From: Streptomyces hygroscopicus subsp. hygroscopicus
GTDB lineage: Bacteria > Actinomycetota > Actinomycetes > Streptomycetales > Streptomycetaceae
NCBI RefSeq assembly: GCF_030269125.1
Contig: NZ_BSSM01000004.1
Span: forward strand, 186,001 to 250,000
DNA length: 64,000 nucleotides
Direction: 5' to 3'
Shown: positions 26,923-36,106 of the stretch, in pieces
Layout: each line of letters opens with the position of its first letter
Numbering within the stretch: position 1 is the stretch's first letter
Notes under the pieces: generated by a model
Database searches by the model: none
What the model saw: the letters and a program-made list of their open reading frames with translations, nothing else
What the model was told of the DNA's origin: nothing
Made by a program: the position numbers and the translations under genes

Positions 26923-28125
26923 TCAGGTGTCGGAGCCGCCGTTGGTCCGGCGCTGTCCCGAGCGGCTGCCGTGCCAGTTCAGCACCAGGGTGGTGGCGTC
27001 GTCCGGCAGGCGGTCCCCGCAGGCTTCGTGGACCGCCGTGGTGAGTGCGCGGACCACTTCGCGGGGATGCGCGTCGCGGGTGTCGCGCAGCAGGGACGGG
27101 AGGTCGACCGCGGCGGCGCGGCGTTCCTGCATACCGTCGGTGATCAGCACCAGCCGGTCGCCCGGGTGCAGGTGGAGCCGCTGGACCTCGTACGTGACCG
27201 GGGCGGGCGCCCCGAACGGGAGGTTGGCCTTGAGGGCCAGCTCTGCCACGCGGTCCCCGCGCACCAGCAGCGGCCGGGGATGGCCGGCGTTGACCAGTTC
27301 GCAGGCGCCCGTCTCCAGCTCGACGCGCAGCAACTGTCCGGTGGTCATGCCGGGGGAGTTGCCGCTGATCGCCTGGTGGGCGGCGTACGCCTGGTCGAGC
27401 AGGCCGTGGCCGGCACGACGGGCCCCGCGCAGGGCGTTGACGGTGAGTGTGGCCAGCAGCGCGGAGGCGGTGTCGTGCCCCATCGCGTCCGTGATCGACA
27501 GATGCAGGGTGTTCTGGTCGAGGGCGTAGTCGTAGCTGTCGCCGCCGACGTCGTCGGCCGGCGCCAAGCCGCACGCCAGAGTGAAGTGGGCCGCCTCGCA
27601 ACAGGGCGCCGACGGCAGCAACTGATGCTGGATCTCGGCCGCCAGGCTCACCGTGGTGGTGCGCCGGCCGCAGTGGTAGAGGTCCGTGAAGCGGCGGTCG
27701 GTCACCACGATGTACGCGAGCGCGTGCGCCGCCTGCACCACCGCGTCCCGTACCGAGTCGTCCGCGTGCGGTACCGCCATCTCCAGCACCCCGATGCAGT
27801 CGCCGCGGTTCGTCACCGGTGCCACGAGCCGGCAACCACCCTCCCCGTCGTCCTCCTGGTGCAGGCTCTGGCGGCGCAGCACCCGTTCGTAGACGCTGCC
27901 CGCCAGCTCCACTCTCTCCACCTGGGCGCACGCCTGCCCCGCCCGGCCGGCTCCGGGCAGCCGAACGGCTTCCTGGCCGAGGATGTCGACGAACAGGAAC
28001 GAGACCTCTGTCGCCGAGAACCGCTTCTCCAGGTTCCGGGCCACCACGTCCACCGACTCCACCGGGGCGGCGTCCTCCGCCGCCCGCAGCACCTCGTCCA
28101 AGCCCAGTCCCTCATCGCCGGCCAC
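26923..28125 (-). CDS. PP2C-type serine/threonine phosphatase (SpoIIE domain) with GAF sensor
   Basis: 400-aa signalling phosphatase. Residues 20-150 form a GAF-like sensor ([15 protein letters not shown], then [14 protein letters not shown]); residues 170-390 are a SpoIIE phosphatase with the metal-binding [24 protein letters not shown] and [12 protein letters not shown] motifs. Such proteins dephosphorylate anti-sigma-factor antagonists in stress signalling. A GTG at 28125 is preferred over 28131 because AGGGAGG then lies five nt upstream. No anti-sigma or antagonist gene is adjacent. Confidence 0.9.
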   Translation of the reverse strand: MAGDEGLGLDEVLRAAEDAAPVESVDVVARNLEKRFSATEVSFLFVDILGQEAVRLPGAGRAGQACAQVERVELAGSVYERVLRRQSLHQEDDGEGGCRLVAPVTNRGDCIGVLEMAVPHADDSVRDAVVQAAHALAYIVVTDRRFTDLYHCGRRTTTVSLAAEIQHQLLPSAPCCEAAHFTLACGLAPADDVGGDSYDYALDQNTLHLSITDAMGHDTASALLATLTVNALRGARRAGHGLLDQAYAAHQAISGNSPGMTTGQLLRVELETGACELVNAGHPRPLLVRGDRVAELALKANLPFGAPAPVTYEVQRLHLHPGDRLVLITDGMQERRAAAVDLPSLLRDTRDAHPREVVRALTTAVHEACGDRLPDDATTLVLNWHGSRSGQRRTNGGSDT

Positions 28126-28337
28126 AGCCACCTCCCTGGTCCGTTCACCTTCGCCTTCCCCGCAACCCGGCCCGGACTCGCCGGCTCTTGTGACTTCCGG
28201 CCGGGGCGGGTGAGGGGGACGCGAGCACCACCTGGAGAATCTCGGGGCGGCTCACGGGCGGCCGTCTCCACGACGAGGTGTCCAGAACCGCCCGCCTCGC
28301 GGTGTCCGCGAGATCCACGCCCGGCGCAGACCGGACC

Positions 28338-29897
28338 TCATCCGGCCGGTCGGGCCGTCGACGCGGTCGTACGGCCCGGGGAGGCCGACCCGCTCGCCGG
28401 GCGCCGCCCGCACGACCGCTCGGCCGTGCGGGCGATGTTGCGGGCCATGCCGCCGAAGACGACGGCGTGGAAGGGGGAGATGCTCCACCAGTAGGCGTGA
28501 CCGAGCAGGCCGCGCGGGTGGAACAGGGCGCGCTGGCGGTAGCGGGTGCGGCCCGTCTCGTCGCTGTCGACGCCCATCTCCAGCCAGGCCAGTCCGGGCA
28601 GTCGCATTTCCGCGCGCAGCCGCAGCAGGCGGCCCGGCTCGATCTCCTCCACCCGCCAGAAATCCACCGAGTCGCCCACGCGCAGGCGGTGCGCGTCCCG
28701 GCGCCCGCGGCGCAGCCCCACGCCTCCCACGAGCCGGTCGGCGACACCCCGGACGGACCAGGCCAGAGGCAGGGAGTACCAGCCGTTCTCCCCGCCGACG
28801 CCCTCGATCACCCGCCACAGGGCCTCGGGCGGGGCGTCGACCGGGCGTTCCCGCAGGTCGGTGTAGAGGCTGCCGCCCGCCCAGGCCGGGTCGGTGGGCA
28901 GAGGGTCGCTGGGGGCACCGGCCACCGAGGCGGAGGACCAGCGGGTGGCGACCTCGGCGTCCCGGACGCGTTTGAGCGCCAGCCGTACCGACTCGTCGAA
29001 GCCGATGGGGTGGCCGGGCGGGTCGGGGACGTAGCGGGTGATGTCGTTCTCCCGGCACACCACCTCGTGCCGCAACGACTCCGTCAGCGGCCGGGCGATG
29101 GATGCGGGGACCGGGGTGACCAGGCCGACCCAGTGGCTGGACAGACGGGGGGTGAGCACCGGCACCGGCAGGATCACGCGCCGGGGCAGTCCGGCCACCG
29201 CGGCGTAGCGCAGCATCATGTCCCGGTACGTCAGCACGTCGGGCCCGCCGATGTCGAAGGCGCGGTTCACGTCGGCGGGCATCTGGGCGCTCTCGACCAG
29301 CAGGCGCAGCACGTCCCGGACGGCGATCGGCTGGATGCGGGTGCGCACCCAGCTCGGTGTGACCATCACCGGCAGCCGCTCGGTCAGATAGCGCAGCATC
29401 TCGAAGGACGCCGAGCCCGAGCCGAGGATCACGGCGGCGCGCAGCACCGTCGTCGGTACCCCGCTCGCCAGCAGGATGCGGCCGACCTCGGACCGGGAGC
29501 GCAGGTGCGGGGACAGCTCGTGCTCGGGCACCCCGGCGGGAGTCAGGCCGCCGAGGTAGACGATGCGGCGCACGCCGGCGGCGGCGGCCTGCGCGCCGAA
29601 GACCCGAGCGCCCTCCCGGTCGGCGTCCTCGAAGCCGCGTCCGGTGCCCAGCGCGTGCACGAGGTAGTAGGCCACGGAGACCTCCCGCATCGCGGCCTCG
29701 ACCGAGGCGGGGTCGGTGACGTCCCCGCGGACCACCTCCACCTCCCCGGCCCAGGGGTGGTCACGCAGTTTCCCGGGGGAGCGGGCCAGGCAGCGCACCC
29801 GGTACCCGGCTGCCAGCAGTTCGGGTACGAGCCGCCCGCCGATGTAGCCACTGGCCCCGGTCACCAGGCACAGGGGCCGGTCCGCCGTCGTCTCCAT
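28338..29897 (-). CDS. NAD(P)-binding SDR-like protein fused to DUF2867
   Basis: 519-aa two-domain protein. Residues 1-300 are an atypical SDR of the NmrA/NAD(P)-binding group: GASGYIGGRLVPEL nucleotide-binding loop, VRGDVTD, and YYLVHALG. Residues 330-490 form a DUF2867 (SRPBCC-like) domain, including WRVIEGVGGENGWYSLPLAW, DSVDFWRVEEIEPGRLLRLRAEM and YRQRALFHPRGLLG. The ATG at 29897 has GGAAGGAGG upstream. Genes of this type often sit near light-response and photorepair genes, as here (LitR, photolyases). A Cys/Arg-rich C-terminal tail after residue 490 looks unstructured. Enzyme activity unknown. Confidence 0.88.
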   Translation of the reverse strand: METTADRPLCLVTGASGYIGGRLVPELLAAGYRVRCLARSPGKLRDHPWAGEVEVVRGDVTDPASVEAAMREVSVAYYLVHALGTGRGFEDADREGARVFGAQAAAAGVRRIVYLGGLTPAGVPEHELSPHLRSRSEVGRILLASGVPTTVLRAAVILGSGSASFEMLRYLTERLPVMVTPSWVRTRIQPIAVRDVLRLLVESAQMPADVNRAFDIGGPDVLTYRDMMLRYAAVAGLPRRVILPVPVLTPRLSSHWVGLVTPVPASIARPLTESLRHEVVCRENDITRYVPDPPGHPIGFDESVRLALKRVRDAEVATRWSSASVAGAPSDPLPTDPAWAGGSLYTDLRERPVDAPPEALWRVIEGVGGENGWYSLPLAWSVRGVADRLVGGVGLRRGRRDAHRLRVGDSVDFWRVEEIEPGRLLRLRAEMRLPGLAWLEMGVDSDETGRTRYRQRALFHPRGLLGHAYWWSISPFHAVVFGGMARNIARTAERSCGRRPASGSASPGRTTASTARPAG

Positions 29898-30004
29898 GGC
29901 TCCTCCTTCCGGCAGGATGTCCGGCCGTGCAGAGTGTTCGGCCGTCGCACCGGATACGGATGCGGCCCGGCCGTGATCCGCGAGTACCCCGGTAGGTCGC
30001 GCCG

Positions 30005-30355
30005 GTGAACACGGAGACGAGCGGAGGGCACCCGGCGCGGCGGCGTCGAGGAGCCGCCGATGGCGCGTCCCCCGCCGCGCCGCGCACCGCGGCCGCCGGT
30101 CCCTCCACCGGGGAGACCTCCACCGGTGACCTCCCCGCCTTCCCGGGCGACCTGCCGGCCTTCGCCGTGCAGTTGCGCCGCATGCACGGCGAGGTCGGCC
30201 GGGTCATCCAGCAGTACGCGGCCCGGCAGAACCTGCACGCCACCGACGTCCAGGCGCTGGCCGCCATCCTCGACGCCCCCGAGCCGATGACCCCCACCAG
30301 GCTGCGTGCCCTGCCTGCATCGACCGGCTCGAACGCGCCGGGCGGGTGCGCCGGG
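30005..30355 (+). pseudogene. MarR-family regulator remnant
   Basis: From a GTG at 30005, about 100 codons read as a MarR regulator after a variable tail: LRRMHGEVGRVIQQYAARQ, LHATDVQALAAILDAPEPM and TPTRLR. The recognition helix is then missing and the frame changes; the next frame gives CIDRLERAGRVRR, the helix that normally follows it. The gene has therefore lost a short internal piece and everything after the wing. It runs straight into the mmpL remnant. No functional regulator is expected. Confidence 0.7.
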
Positions 30356-30970
30356 TGGACACCCTGCGCGCGGCCGAACGGGACCGCACCGTCATCGTCC
30401 CGGTGGTGCTCGCCGTCATCCTGACCATCCTCGAGCTGCTGCTGCGGTCCTCGCCGTGCTGTCCTGCTGGTGCTGACCGTCGCCCTCGACTTCACCGCGA
30501 CCCTCGGCGTGGCGGCACTGGTCTTCCGCCTGTTCGGCTTCAGCGGCACCGATCCGTCGGTGCCGCTGTACGGGTTCGTCTTCCTGGTCGCCCTGGGCGT
30601 CGACTACAACATCTTCCTGATGTCCCGGGTCCGTGAGGAGACCCTGCGGCACGGCACCCGAGAAGGCGTCCGGCGCGGGCTCGTGACCACCGGCGGGGTC
30701 ATCACCTCCGCGGGGGTCGTGCTCGCCGCCACCTTCGCCGCGCTCGGCGTGATCCCGCTGGCGTTCCTGGTGCAGATCGCCTTCATCGTCGCCTTCGGCG
30801 TGCTGCTGGACACCCTGGTGGTGCGCTCCCTGCTGGTGCCCGCGCTCGTGTGGGACGCCGGGGACCGCGTGTGGTGGCCCACCCGGCCGGCCGCAGGAGG
30901 GCCGGACGGCCGCTCGCCGGCACCGGGGCGGCGACCCCGGACGCTCCTGCCGGGGGAGGACCGCGCCTGA
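30356..30970 (+). pseudogene. MMPL-family transporter C-terminal remnant
   Basis: Only the last about 200 residues of an RND/MMPL exporter remain. It begins inside the protein with DTLRAAERDRTVIVPVVLAV, shifts frame near 30450, and continues as TVALDFTATLGVAALVFRLFGF, GTDPSVPLYGFVFLVALGVDYNIFLMSRVREE and the final membrane helices to 30970. MMPL proteins are about 700 aa with two RND repeats; here the first repeat and the periplasmic domain are gone. MarR-MMPL gene pairs are common in Streptomyces, so a deletion within such a pair explains the locus. Confidence 0.8.
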
Positions 30971-31106
30971 GCGCCGCGGTCCGCACGGGCGTGGCGGGCT
31001 CACGGCGGTGCCGATCCGATGCAGACTCGATGCGAGTTGCCGCAGCGAAGGCGCCGGACGGACCGTGGCCGTGACGCAGGAGCCACCCGGACAAGGAGCA
31101 GGCCAC

Positions 31107-31700
31107 ATGACCGCACTCGCTGTGACCGAAGCCCCGCCCGAGCCCACCGCGGACCCGGAGAACGACCTGGCCTCGCGTTTCGCGGCCGGGGACGAGGACG
31201 GTATGGAAGCGGTCTACCGCCGCTGGGCTCCCCTCGTCCTGTCGCTCGCGCGGCAGTCGCTGGGCGACGGCGCGGAGGCCGAGGACGTCACCCAGACGGT
31301 GTTCCTCGCCGCCTGGCGCGGCCGGCACGGCTACCGCCCGGCCCGTGGGCCGCTGCCCGCCTGGCTCGTGGGCATCGCACGGCGCAAGATCGCCGACGCG
31401 TTGTCCGCCCGCACCCGGCGCACGGACGTCGCGGTCGCGGCGGCACGCGGCTGGAACCGCCCGCCGGACCCGTTGTCCGCACAGGACGCCGTCCTGGACC
31501 ACGTGGACGTCACCCGCGAACTGCGCCGCCTTCCCGAGGTCCAGCGGCGGGTGCTGTGCATGGCCTTCTACGATGACCTGACGCAGACGCAGATCGCCCG
31601 CGTCACGGGATGGCCGCTGGGAACGGTCAAGAGCCACGCCCGGCGCGGCCTGTCGCGCCTGGCGCGCAGCCTGGACGCCGAGGCCGAGCGCACACGCTGA
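31107..31700 (+). CDS. litS: ECF RNA polymerase sigma factor (LitS-like)
   Basis: 197-aa ECF sigma factor. Region 2: LASRFAAGDEDGMEAVYRRW and AEDVTQTVFLAAWRGRHGY; region 4: RRLPEVQRRVLCMAFYDDLTQTQIARVTGWPLGTVKSHARRGLSRL. ATG at 31107 with AAGGAG nine nt upstream. It is followed after 112 bp by a LitR-like MerR/B12 regulator, matching the sigma-factor/photoreceptor pair that drives light-induced genes in Streptomyces. The litS symbol rests on this context; no anti-sigma factor gene is nearby. Likely targets here are the photolyase genes, which is inference. Confidence 0.85.
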   Translation: MTALAVTEAPPEPTADPENDLASRFAAGDEDGMEAVYRRWAPLVLSLARQSLGDGAEAEDVTQTVFLAAWRGRHGYRPARGPLPAWLVGIARRKIADALSARTRRTDVAVAAARGWNRPPDPLSAQDAVLDHVDVTRELRRLPEVQRRVLCMAFYDDLTQTQIARVTGWPLGTVKSHARRGLSRLARSLDAEAERTR

Positions 31701-31812
31701 CCGGCCGGTTCGCGCACCCGTCCGGTGGACGGAACGGCCGGTCACCGGGCGGAGACGGCGAGGATGGCGGGGCCCCGCTTCGGCTCGCCGGAGACCGGGA
31801 CGAGGGGGACAC

Positions 31813-32829
31813 TTGACCGCCGTGGACCCCGCCCCGCAGCCGTCCCCGACGCCACCGGCCGTACCGGGCGACGCCGGTCTGACCACGGGCGTGCTGGCCC
31901 GCCGCCTCGGCGTGTCGCCCATGACCCTGCGTTCGTGGGACCGCCGCTACGGCATCGGACCGATCGCACGCACCGAGGGCGGCCACCGTCGCTGGACGGC
32001 GACGGACGTGGCGGCGGTCGAGGAGATGTGCCGGCTGACGGCGACCGGCGTCCCGCCGGCCGACGCGGCCCGCGCCGTCCGTACCGCCGCGGCCGGCCCG
32101 CCTGCCGCGGCGGACGCCGCCGCTGCTCCGGCGCCCCCACCACCCGCGGGGCGATCACGGGCCGCTGGCGCACTGCCCCTCGGTGATGTGCGTCAGGAGT
32201 GCCGCGGCCTGGCCCGCGCCGCCGTACGACTGGACGCTCCCGCGCTGGAGAAGCAGCTCACCGCAGCCGTCGAGCGCCACGGCGTCGTCGGAGCCTGGCA
32301 GGAGGTGATGGTTCCCACCCTGCACGCCGTAGGCCGTCGCTGGGCCTCCTCCGGCGACCGGTACGTGGAGGTGGAGCACCTGCTCGCCTGGCACGTCTCC
32401 ACCGTGCTGCGCCGCAGCGCGCCGCCCGCCGCCCCCGTGGCCGCCCCGGCGGTCGGCTGCGTCCTGCTGGCCTGCGTCCCGGGCGAACAGCACACCCTGC
32501 CCCTGGAGGCGCTCCACGCCGCGCTCGCCCGTGAGGGACTGCCGGTCCGCATGCTGGGGGCCGCGGTGCCCGTCGAGGCGCTGGACGCGGCGGTGCGCCG
32601 ACTGGGCCCGGTCGCGGTCGTGCTGTGGGCCCAGGAGAGCGCACGGGCGGTCCCGGCCCTGGCCCGGCACGTCGCCGCACTGCGCTGGGGCATGAAGGGG
32701 ACGCGGCGCGGTCCGGCGGTGCTGCTGGGCGGCCCCGGCTGGAGCCGGTCCCGGCCCGCCGGTGTCCTCAGACCGGCCGGCCTGGCGCAGGCGGTGGAGG
32801 CGCTGCGCTCGCTGTGCGCCGCGGAGTGA
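31813..32829 (+). CDS. litR: MerR-type B12-binding photoreceptor regulator (LitR/CarH family)
   Basis: 338-aa regulator. Residues 22-90 form a MerR winged helix (LTTGVLARRLGVSPMTLRSW, YGIGPIARTEGGHRRW), followed by a Pro/Ala linker and a cobalamin-binding module. The helix-bundle motif is W177 followed ten residues later by Glu188-His189 (VGRRWASSGDRYVEVEHLL); the Rossmann part has GEQHTLPL with Glu225 and His227, the latter matching the lower cobalt ligand. The residue after the Trp is Ala, not the His that CarH uses in its light state. In the dark such proteins repress; light breaks the Co-C bond of adenosylcobalamin and releases DNA. TTG start at 31813 with GGGGG upstream; GTG at 31822 is possible. 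Confidence 0.85.
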   Translation: MTAVDPAPQPSPTPPAVPGDAGLTTGVLARRLGVSPMTLRSWDRRYGIGPIARTEGGHRRWTATDVAAVEEMCRLTATGVPPADAARAVRTAAAGPPAAADAAAAPAPPPPAGRSRAAGALPLGDVRQECRGLARAAVRLDAPALEKQLTAAVERHGVVGAWQEVMVPTLHAVGRRWASSGDRYVEVEHLLAWHVSTVLRRSAPPAAPVAAPAVGCVLLACVPGEQHTLPLEALHAALAREGLPVRMLGAAVPVEALDAAVRRLGPVAVVLWAQESARAVPALARHVAALRWGMKGTRRGPAVLLGGPGWSRSRPAGVLRPAGLAQAVEALRSLCAAE

Positions 32830-32902
32830 GCCGACACTCACGTCCCCGTCCCTCCCGCTGCCGTGCTCCCCGTGACGCCCGGACGGCCACGCGTCCGCCA
32901 CC

Positions 32903-34408
32903 TCACGGCACCTCGCCCGCCCGCCGCCGCTCCTGCCGCAGCACCTCGTCGAGGTCGCCCAGCCGGTCCAGGCCCTGCACCGCGCGCCGCATGCGGGCGT
33001 TGCCGGACAGCAGCCGCCGGTGCCGGTGCAGGAAGGCCCAGTACCCGGCGGTGTAGGGGCACGCGCGCGGGCCGGTGCGCTCGGTGGGCCGGTAGGCGCA
33101 GCCGCCGCACAGGTCGCTCATGCGGTGGAGGTAGGCGCCGCCCGACGTGTACGGCTTGGTGGTCATCCTGCCGCCGTCCGCGTACTGGGACATGCCCACC
33201 ACGTTCGGCACCATCACCCAGTCGTAGCCGTCGACGAAGCAGCGGTGGAACCAGTCGGTCACCGCGACCGGGTCCCAGCCCCGCTGCAGAGCGTGGCTGC
33301 CCAGCACCATCAACCGGGGGATGTGATGCGTCCAACCGGTGTCGCGCACCTGGGCGAGCACGGTGGCCAGGCAGCGCGCGGTGACCGCGTCCGCGTCCAG
33401 CTCGGCGAAGTAGTCCGGCAGCTCCTCGGTGTGCCCGAGCGCGTTCACGTGCCGGTAGTCCTCGCCGAAGTGCCAGTACAACTGCCAGACGTACTCCCGC
33501 CAGCCCGCGACCTGGCGGACGAAGCCCTCCGCGCTGTTCACCGGGATCGCGCCCTGCCGCCAGGCCCGCTCGGCTCCCTCCACGCACTCCGCCGGGTGCA
33601 GCAGCCCCAGGTTCAGGGAGGACGACAGCAGGCTGTGGCTCATCACCGGATCACCGGCGAGGACCGCGTCCTCGTACGGTCCGAAGGACGCCAGCCGGTG
33701 CCGCACGAAACGCCGCAGGGCCGACAGCGCCTCCCGCCGGGTGGCGGGGAAGCGGCGCGGCCCGTCCCGGCCGACGAAGCGCACGCCCTCCTCGCGTTCC
33801 CACCGGTCGAGGTCGTCGCGCACCTCCGCGTCGATGTCGTCCTCCCGCGGCCGGTAGGGGCCCGGTACGTCGAGCCGGCGGGCGCCGCCCGGCGGCGGCT
33901 CGCGGTTGGCGTGGTCGTGGTCGAACCGGCCGCCCGCCGGGTGGTCGCCCTCCATCAGCAGGTCGTGCTCCCTGCGCACCCAGCGGTAGAAGTCCTCGTG
34001 GAGCAGCCGCCCACCGCGTTCCCCGGCCCAGCCGGCGAACTCCTCGCGTGCCACGAGGAAGCCCCGGGCGGGCAGCACCCGCACCCCGGACAGGGACCGC
34101 ACCAGCCGGAGCGCCGCGTACGAGGTCGGATGGCACACCGTGACCGGCGCGCCGCCCACCGCGCGGCGCAGGCCCTCACGGTAGGTCTCGGCCCGCACGT
34201 ACGTCACCCGCCCGCCCAGTTCCGCCGCGCGGTGCCGCATCGCGGAGAGCACCAGGTGCGCCTTGGCGCGGTGGAAGCGGCGTCGTCGGAAGACCGACCT
34301 GGCCTCGATCATCACCACGGGAGTGCCGCGCCCGGGTCCGTCGTCGCCGGCCGGTGTGAGGAAGTGCGGGCCGAGCTGGTCCCCGAAGATCCAGTGCGGG
34401 GTGGTCAT
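32903..34408 (-). CDS. FeS-cluster photolyase/cryptochrome (PhrB/CryB, (6-4) type)
   Basis: 501-aa member of the FeS bacterial cryptochrome/photolyase group. It starts MTTPHWIFGDQLGPHF, typical of the family, and keeps four cysteines Cys346, Cys434, Cys437 and Cys450 with spacing 88/3/13, the spacing known for the [4Fe-4S] ligands of the bacterial PhrB. Conserved FAD-site sequences include VNSAEGFVRQVAGWREYVW and MVPNVVGMSQYADGG. It likely repairs (6-4) photoproducts. The ATG overlaps the phr stop (ATGA), so the two photolyases are cotranscribed and coupled. Confidence 0.93.
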   Translation of the reverse strand: MTTPHWIFGDQLGPHFLTPAGDDGPGRGTPVVMIEARSVFRRRRFHRAKAHLVLSAMRHRAAELGGRVTYVRAETYREGLRRAVGGAPVTVCHPTSYAALRLVRSLSGVRVLPARGFLVAREEFAGWAGERGGRLLHEDFYRWVRREHDLLMEGDHPAGGRFDHDHANREPPPGGARRLDVPGPYRPREDDIDAEVRDDLDRWEREEGVRFVGRDGPRRFPATRREALSALRRFVRHRLASFGPYEDAVLAGDPVMSHSLLSSSLNLGLLHPAECVEGAERAWRQGAIPVNSAEGFVRQVAGWREYVWQLYWHFGEDYRHVNALGHTEELPDYFAELDADAVTARCLATVLAQVRDTGWTHHIPRLMVLGSHALQRGWDPVAVTDWFHRCFVDGYDWVMVPNVVGMSQYADGGRMTTKPYTSGGAYLHRMSDLCGGCAYRPTERTGPRACPYTAGYWAFLHRHRRLLSGNARMRRAVQGLDRLGDLDEVLRQERRRAGEVP

Positions 34409-35802
34409 CGGTGGTCTCCCGCCGGACCTCGGGAGCGGCCCCGGGCCCGCCTGAAGCGGTCCAGGCCCTCCGCCAGGGACACCACCGGCTCGGGATAGCC
34501 GGTCCTCGAACGCTCCCGCGCCGGAAGCCTCCACGGCTCGTGCACGGCTGCCCCCTCGACGCCCGCCAGTTCCGGCACCCAGCGCCGCACGTAAGCTCCG
34601 TCCGGGTCGTAACGCCTGCCCTGCGCGACGGGGTTGAGGACCCGGTTGGGCCGGGTGTCGGTGCCCGTGCCCGCCATCCACTGCCAGTTGAGCTGGTTGT
34701 TCGCCACGTCGCCGTCGACCAGCAGCTCCAGGAAGTGCCGGGCGCCCACCCGCCAGTCGAGGTAGAGCGTCTTGGTGAGGAAGCTCGCCGCCAGCAGCCG
34801 GCCCCGGTTGTGGATCCAGCCCTCGTGGCGCAGCTGCCGCATCGCCGCGTCCACCAGCGGGTAGCCGGTGCGGCCCTCCCGCCACGCCTCGGCATCCGCC
34901 TCCGCCTCCTTCCCGTCGCGCCACCGGTCGCCGTGCGTGCGGTAATCGCGTACGGCGGCGTCGGGGCGCGCGGCGAGCACCTGGCGGTTGAAGTCGCGCC
35001 AGGCGACCTGCCGTACGAACGCCTCCGCCCCGGCGCCGCCGGCCCCGCGGGCCCGGCGCACCACCTCGACCGGCGACAGCGTGCCGAAGTGCAGACAGGG
35101 GGAGAGCCGGGAGGTGGCGTCGCCCGCCAGGTCGTCGTGCCGCTCCTCGTAAGCGTCCACACCGGAGCGCAGCCACGCGGTGAACCTGCGCCGCCCCTCC
35201 GTCTCGCCGCCCGCGCACAGCCCCGGCGACACGCCGTTCACCCCGCCGCGCTCCGGCAGTGGGGCGGACGCCACCTCCTGCGGCACGGTGAGGGCGCGTG
35301 GCGCCTCCAGCACGTCCCGCAGGCCCTGCCCGGACCAGCGTCGGTAGTACGGCGTGAACACCGCGAAGTGGTCGGAGGCGGCCGGCGTCACCGCGCCCGG
35401 TGCCACGGCGGTGCTCACCGTGTCGTGGACGTACAGACGCCGCCCGTCGGCCTCCAGCGCCCGGCGCAACCGCCGTTCGCGCGCGCACGCGAAGGCGCTC
35501 ACATCGCCCGCCATGTGCACCTCGTCGGCGTCCGCCTCGGCGGCCACCCGGCACACCTGCGCGACCGTGTCGCCCTCGCGCAGCACCAGCCGGCCGCCCC
35601 GCTCCCGCAGCCGGGCGTCCAGGTCCCGCAGGCAGTCGGCGAGGAACGCGAGCCGGTTCGGCGCGGCGAAACCCGCTCCGTCCACGGCCGGGTCACGCAC
35701 GAACAGCGGGACCACCCGGCCTCCTCCGTGCAGGGCCGCGCGCAGCGGTGGATGGTCCGACAGGCGCAGATCGCAGGTGAACACGACGACCGAGGTCTGC
35801 AT
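34405..35802 (-). CDS. phr: Deoxyribodipyrimidine photolyase (class I CPD photolyase)
   Basis: 465-aa flavoprotein that splits cyclobutane pyrimidine dimers with blue light. N-terminal antenna domain (VVVFTCDLRLSDHPPLRAAL); C-terminal FAD domain with SRLSPCLHFGTLSP, VRQVAWRDFNRQVLAA, GYPLVDAAMRQLRHEGWIHNR and NNQLNWQWMAGTGTDTRP, all standard class I motifs. ATG at 35802 has GGAAGTGAG upstream. Divergent from the FAD oxidoreductase by 304 bp and overlapping the FeS photolyase gene by 4 bp, it heads a two-gene photorepair operon. Confidence 0.96.
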   Translation of the reverse strand: MQTSVVVFTCDLRLSDHPPLRAALHGGGRVVPLFVRDPAVDGAGFAAPNRLAFLADCLRDLDARLRERGGRLVLREGDTVAQVCRVAAEADADEVHMAGDVSAFACARERRLRRALEADGRRLYVHDTVSTAVAPGAVTPAASDHFAVFTPYYRRWSGQGLRDVLEAPRALTVPQEVASAPLPERGGVNGVSPGLCAGGETEGRRRFTAWLRSGVDAYEERHDDLAGDATSRLSPCLHFGTLSPVEVVRRARGAGGAGAEAFVRQVAWRDFNRQVLAARPDAAVRDYRTHGDRWRDGKEAEADAEAWREGRTGYPLVDAAMRQLRHEGWIHNRGRLLAASFLTKTLYLDWRVGARHFLELLVDGDVANNQLNWQWMAGTGTDTRPNRVLNPVAQGRRYDPDGAYVRRWVPELAGVEGAAVHEPWRLPARERSRTGYPEPVVSLAEGLDRFRRARGRSRGPAGDHR

Positions 35803-35949
35803 GGGGCTCACTTCCGCTTTCGGTGGGGTGACTCTCCGATGGTTTCGCCCCGACGGCCGGTGGCGGATGCGGCGGCCGCCGGTGGTCCCCCGTTCTGGTG
35901 CACGCGCATCCGCGGCGGCGTCCGGCGGGGAAGTACCCGAGGAGGACGT

Positions 35950-35971
35950 CGGGTGCCCGTGCGGGCACCCG
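35950..35971. promoter_or_regulatory. Hairpin in the photolyase/oxidoreductase divergent region
   Basis: Perfect 10-bp stem CGGGTGCCCG/CGGGCACCCG with a 2-nt loop, near the middle of the 304-bp region between the photolyase and FAD oxidoreductase starts. It may be an operator or an RNA structure; nothing else in the gap is recognisable. Confidence 0.3.
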
Positions 35972-36106
35972 GTGTCCGTCGCCAAGGCGGCGCCGGCGCC
36001 CGAGCGAGTGCTCGCGGCGGGAACGTCCACCGCCTCGGAGGCACCGGGGGAGCGGGTCGGCGGGGCCGACCCGCTCCGCGACAGGCGCGATGAGGAGCGA
36101 GGAGAG

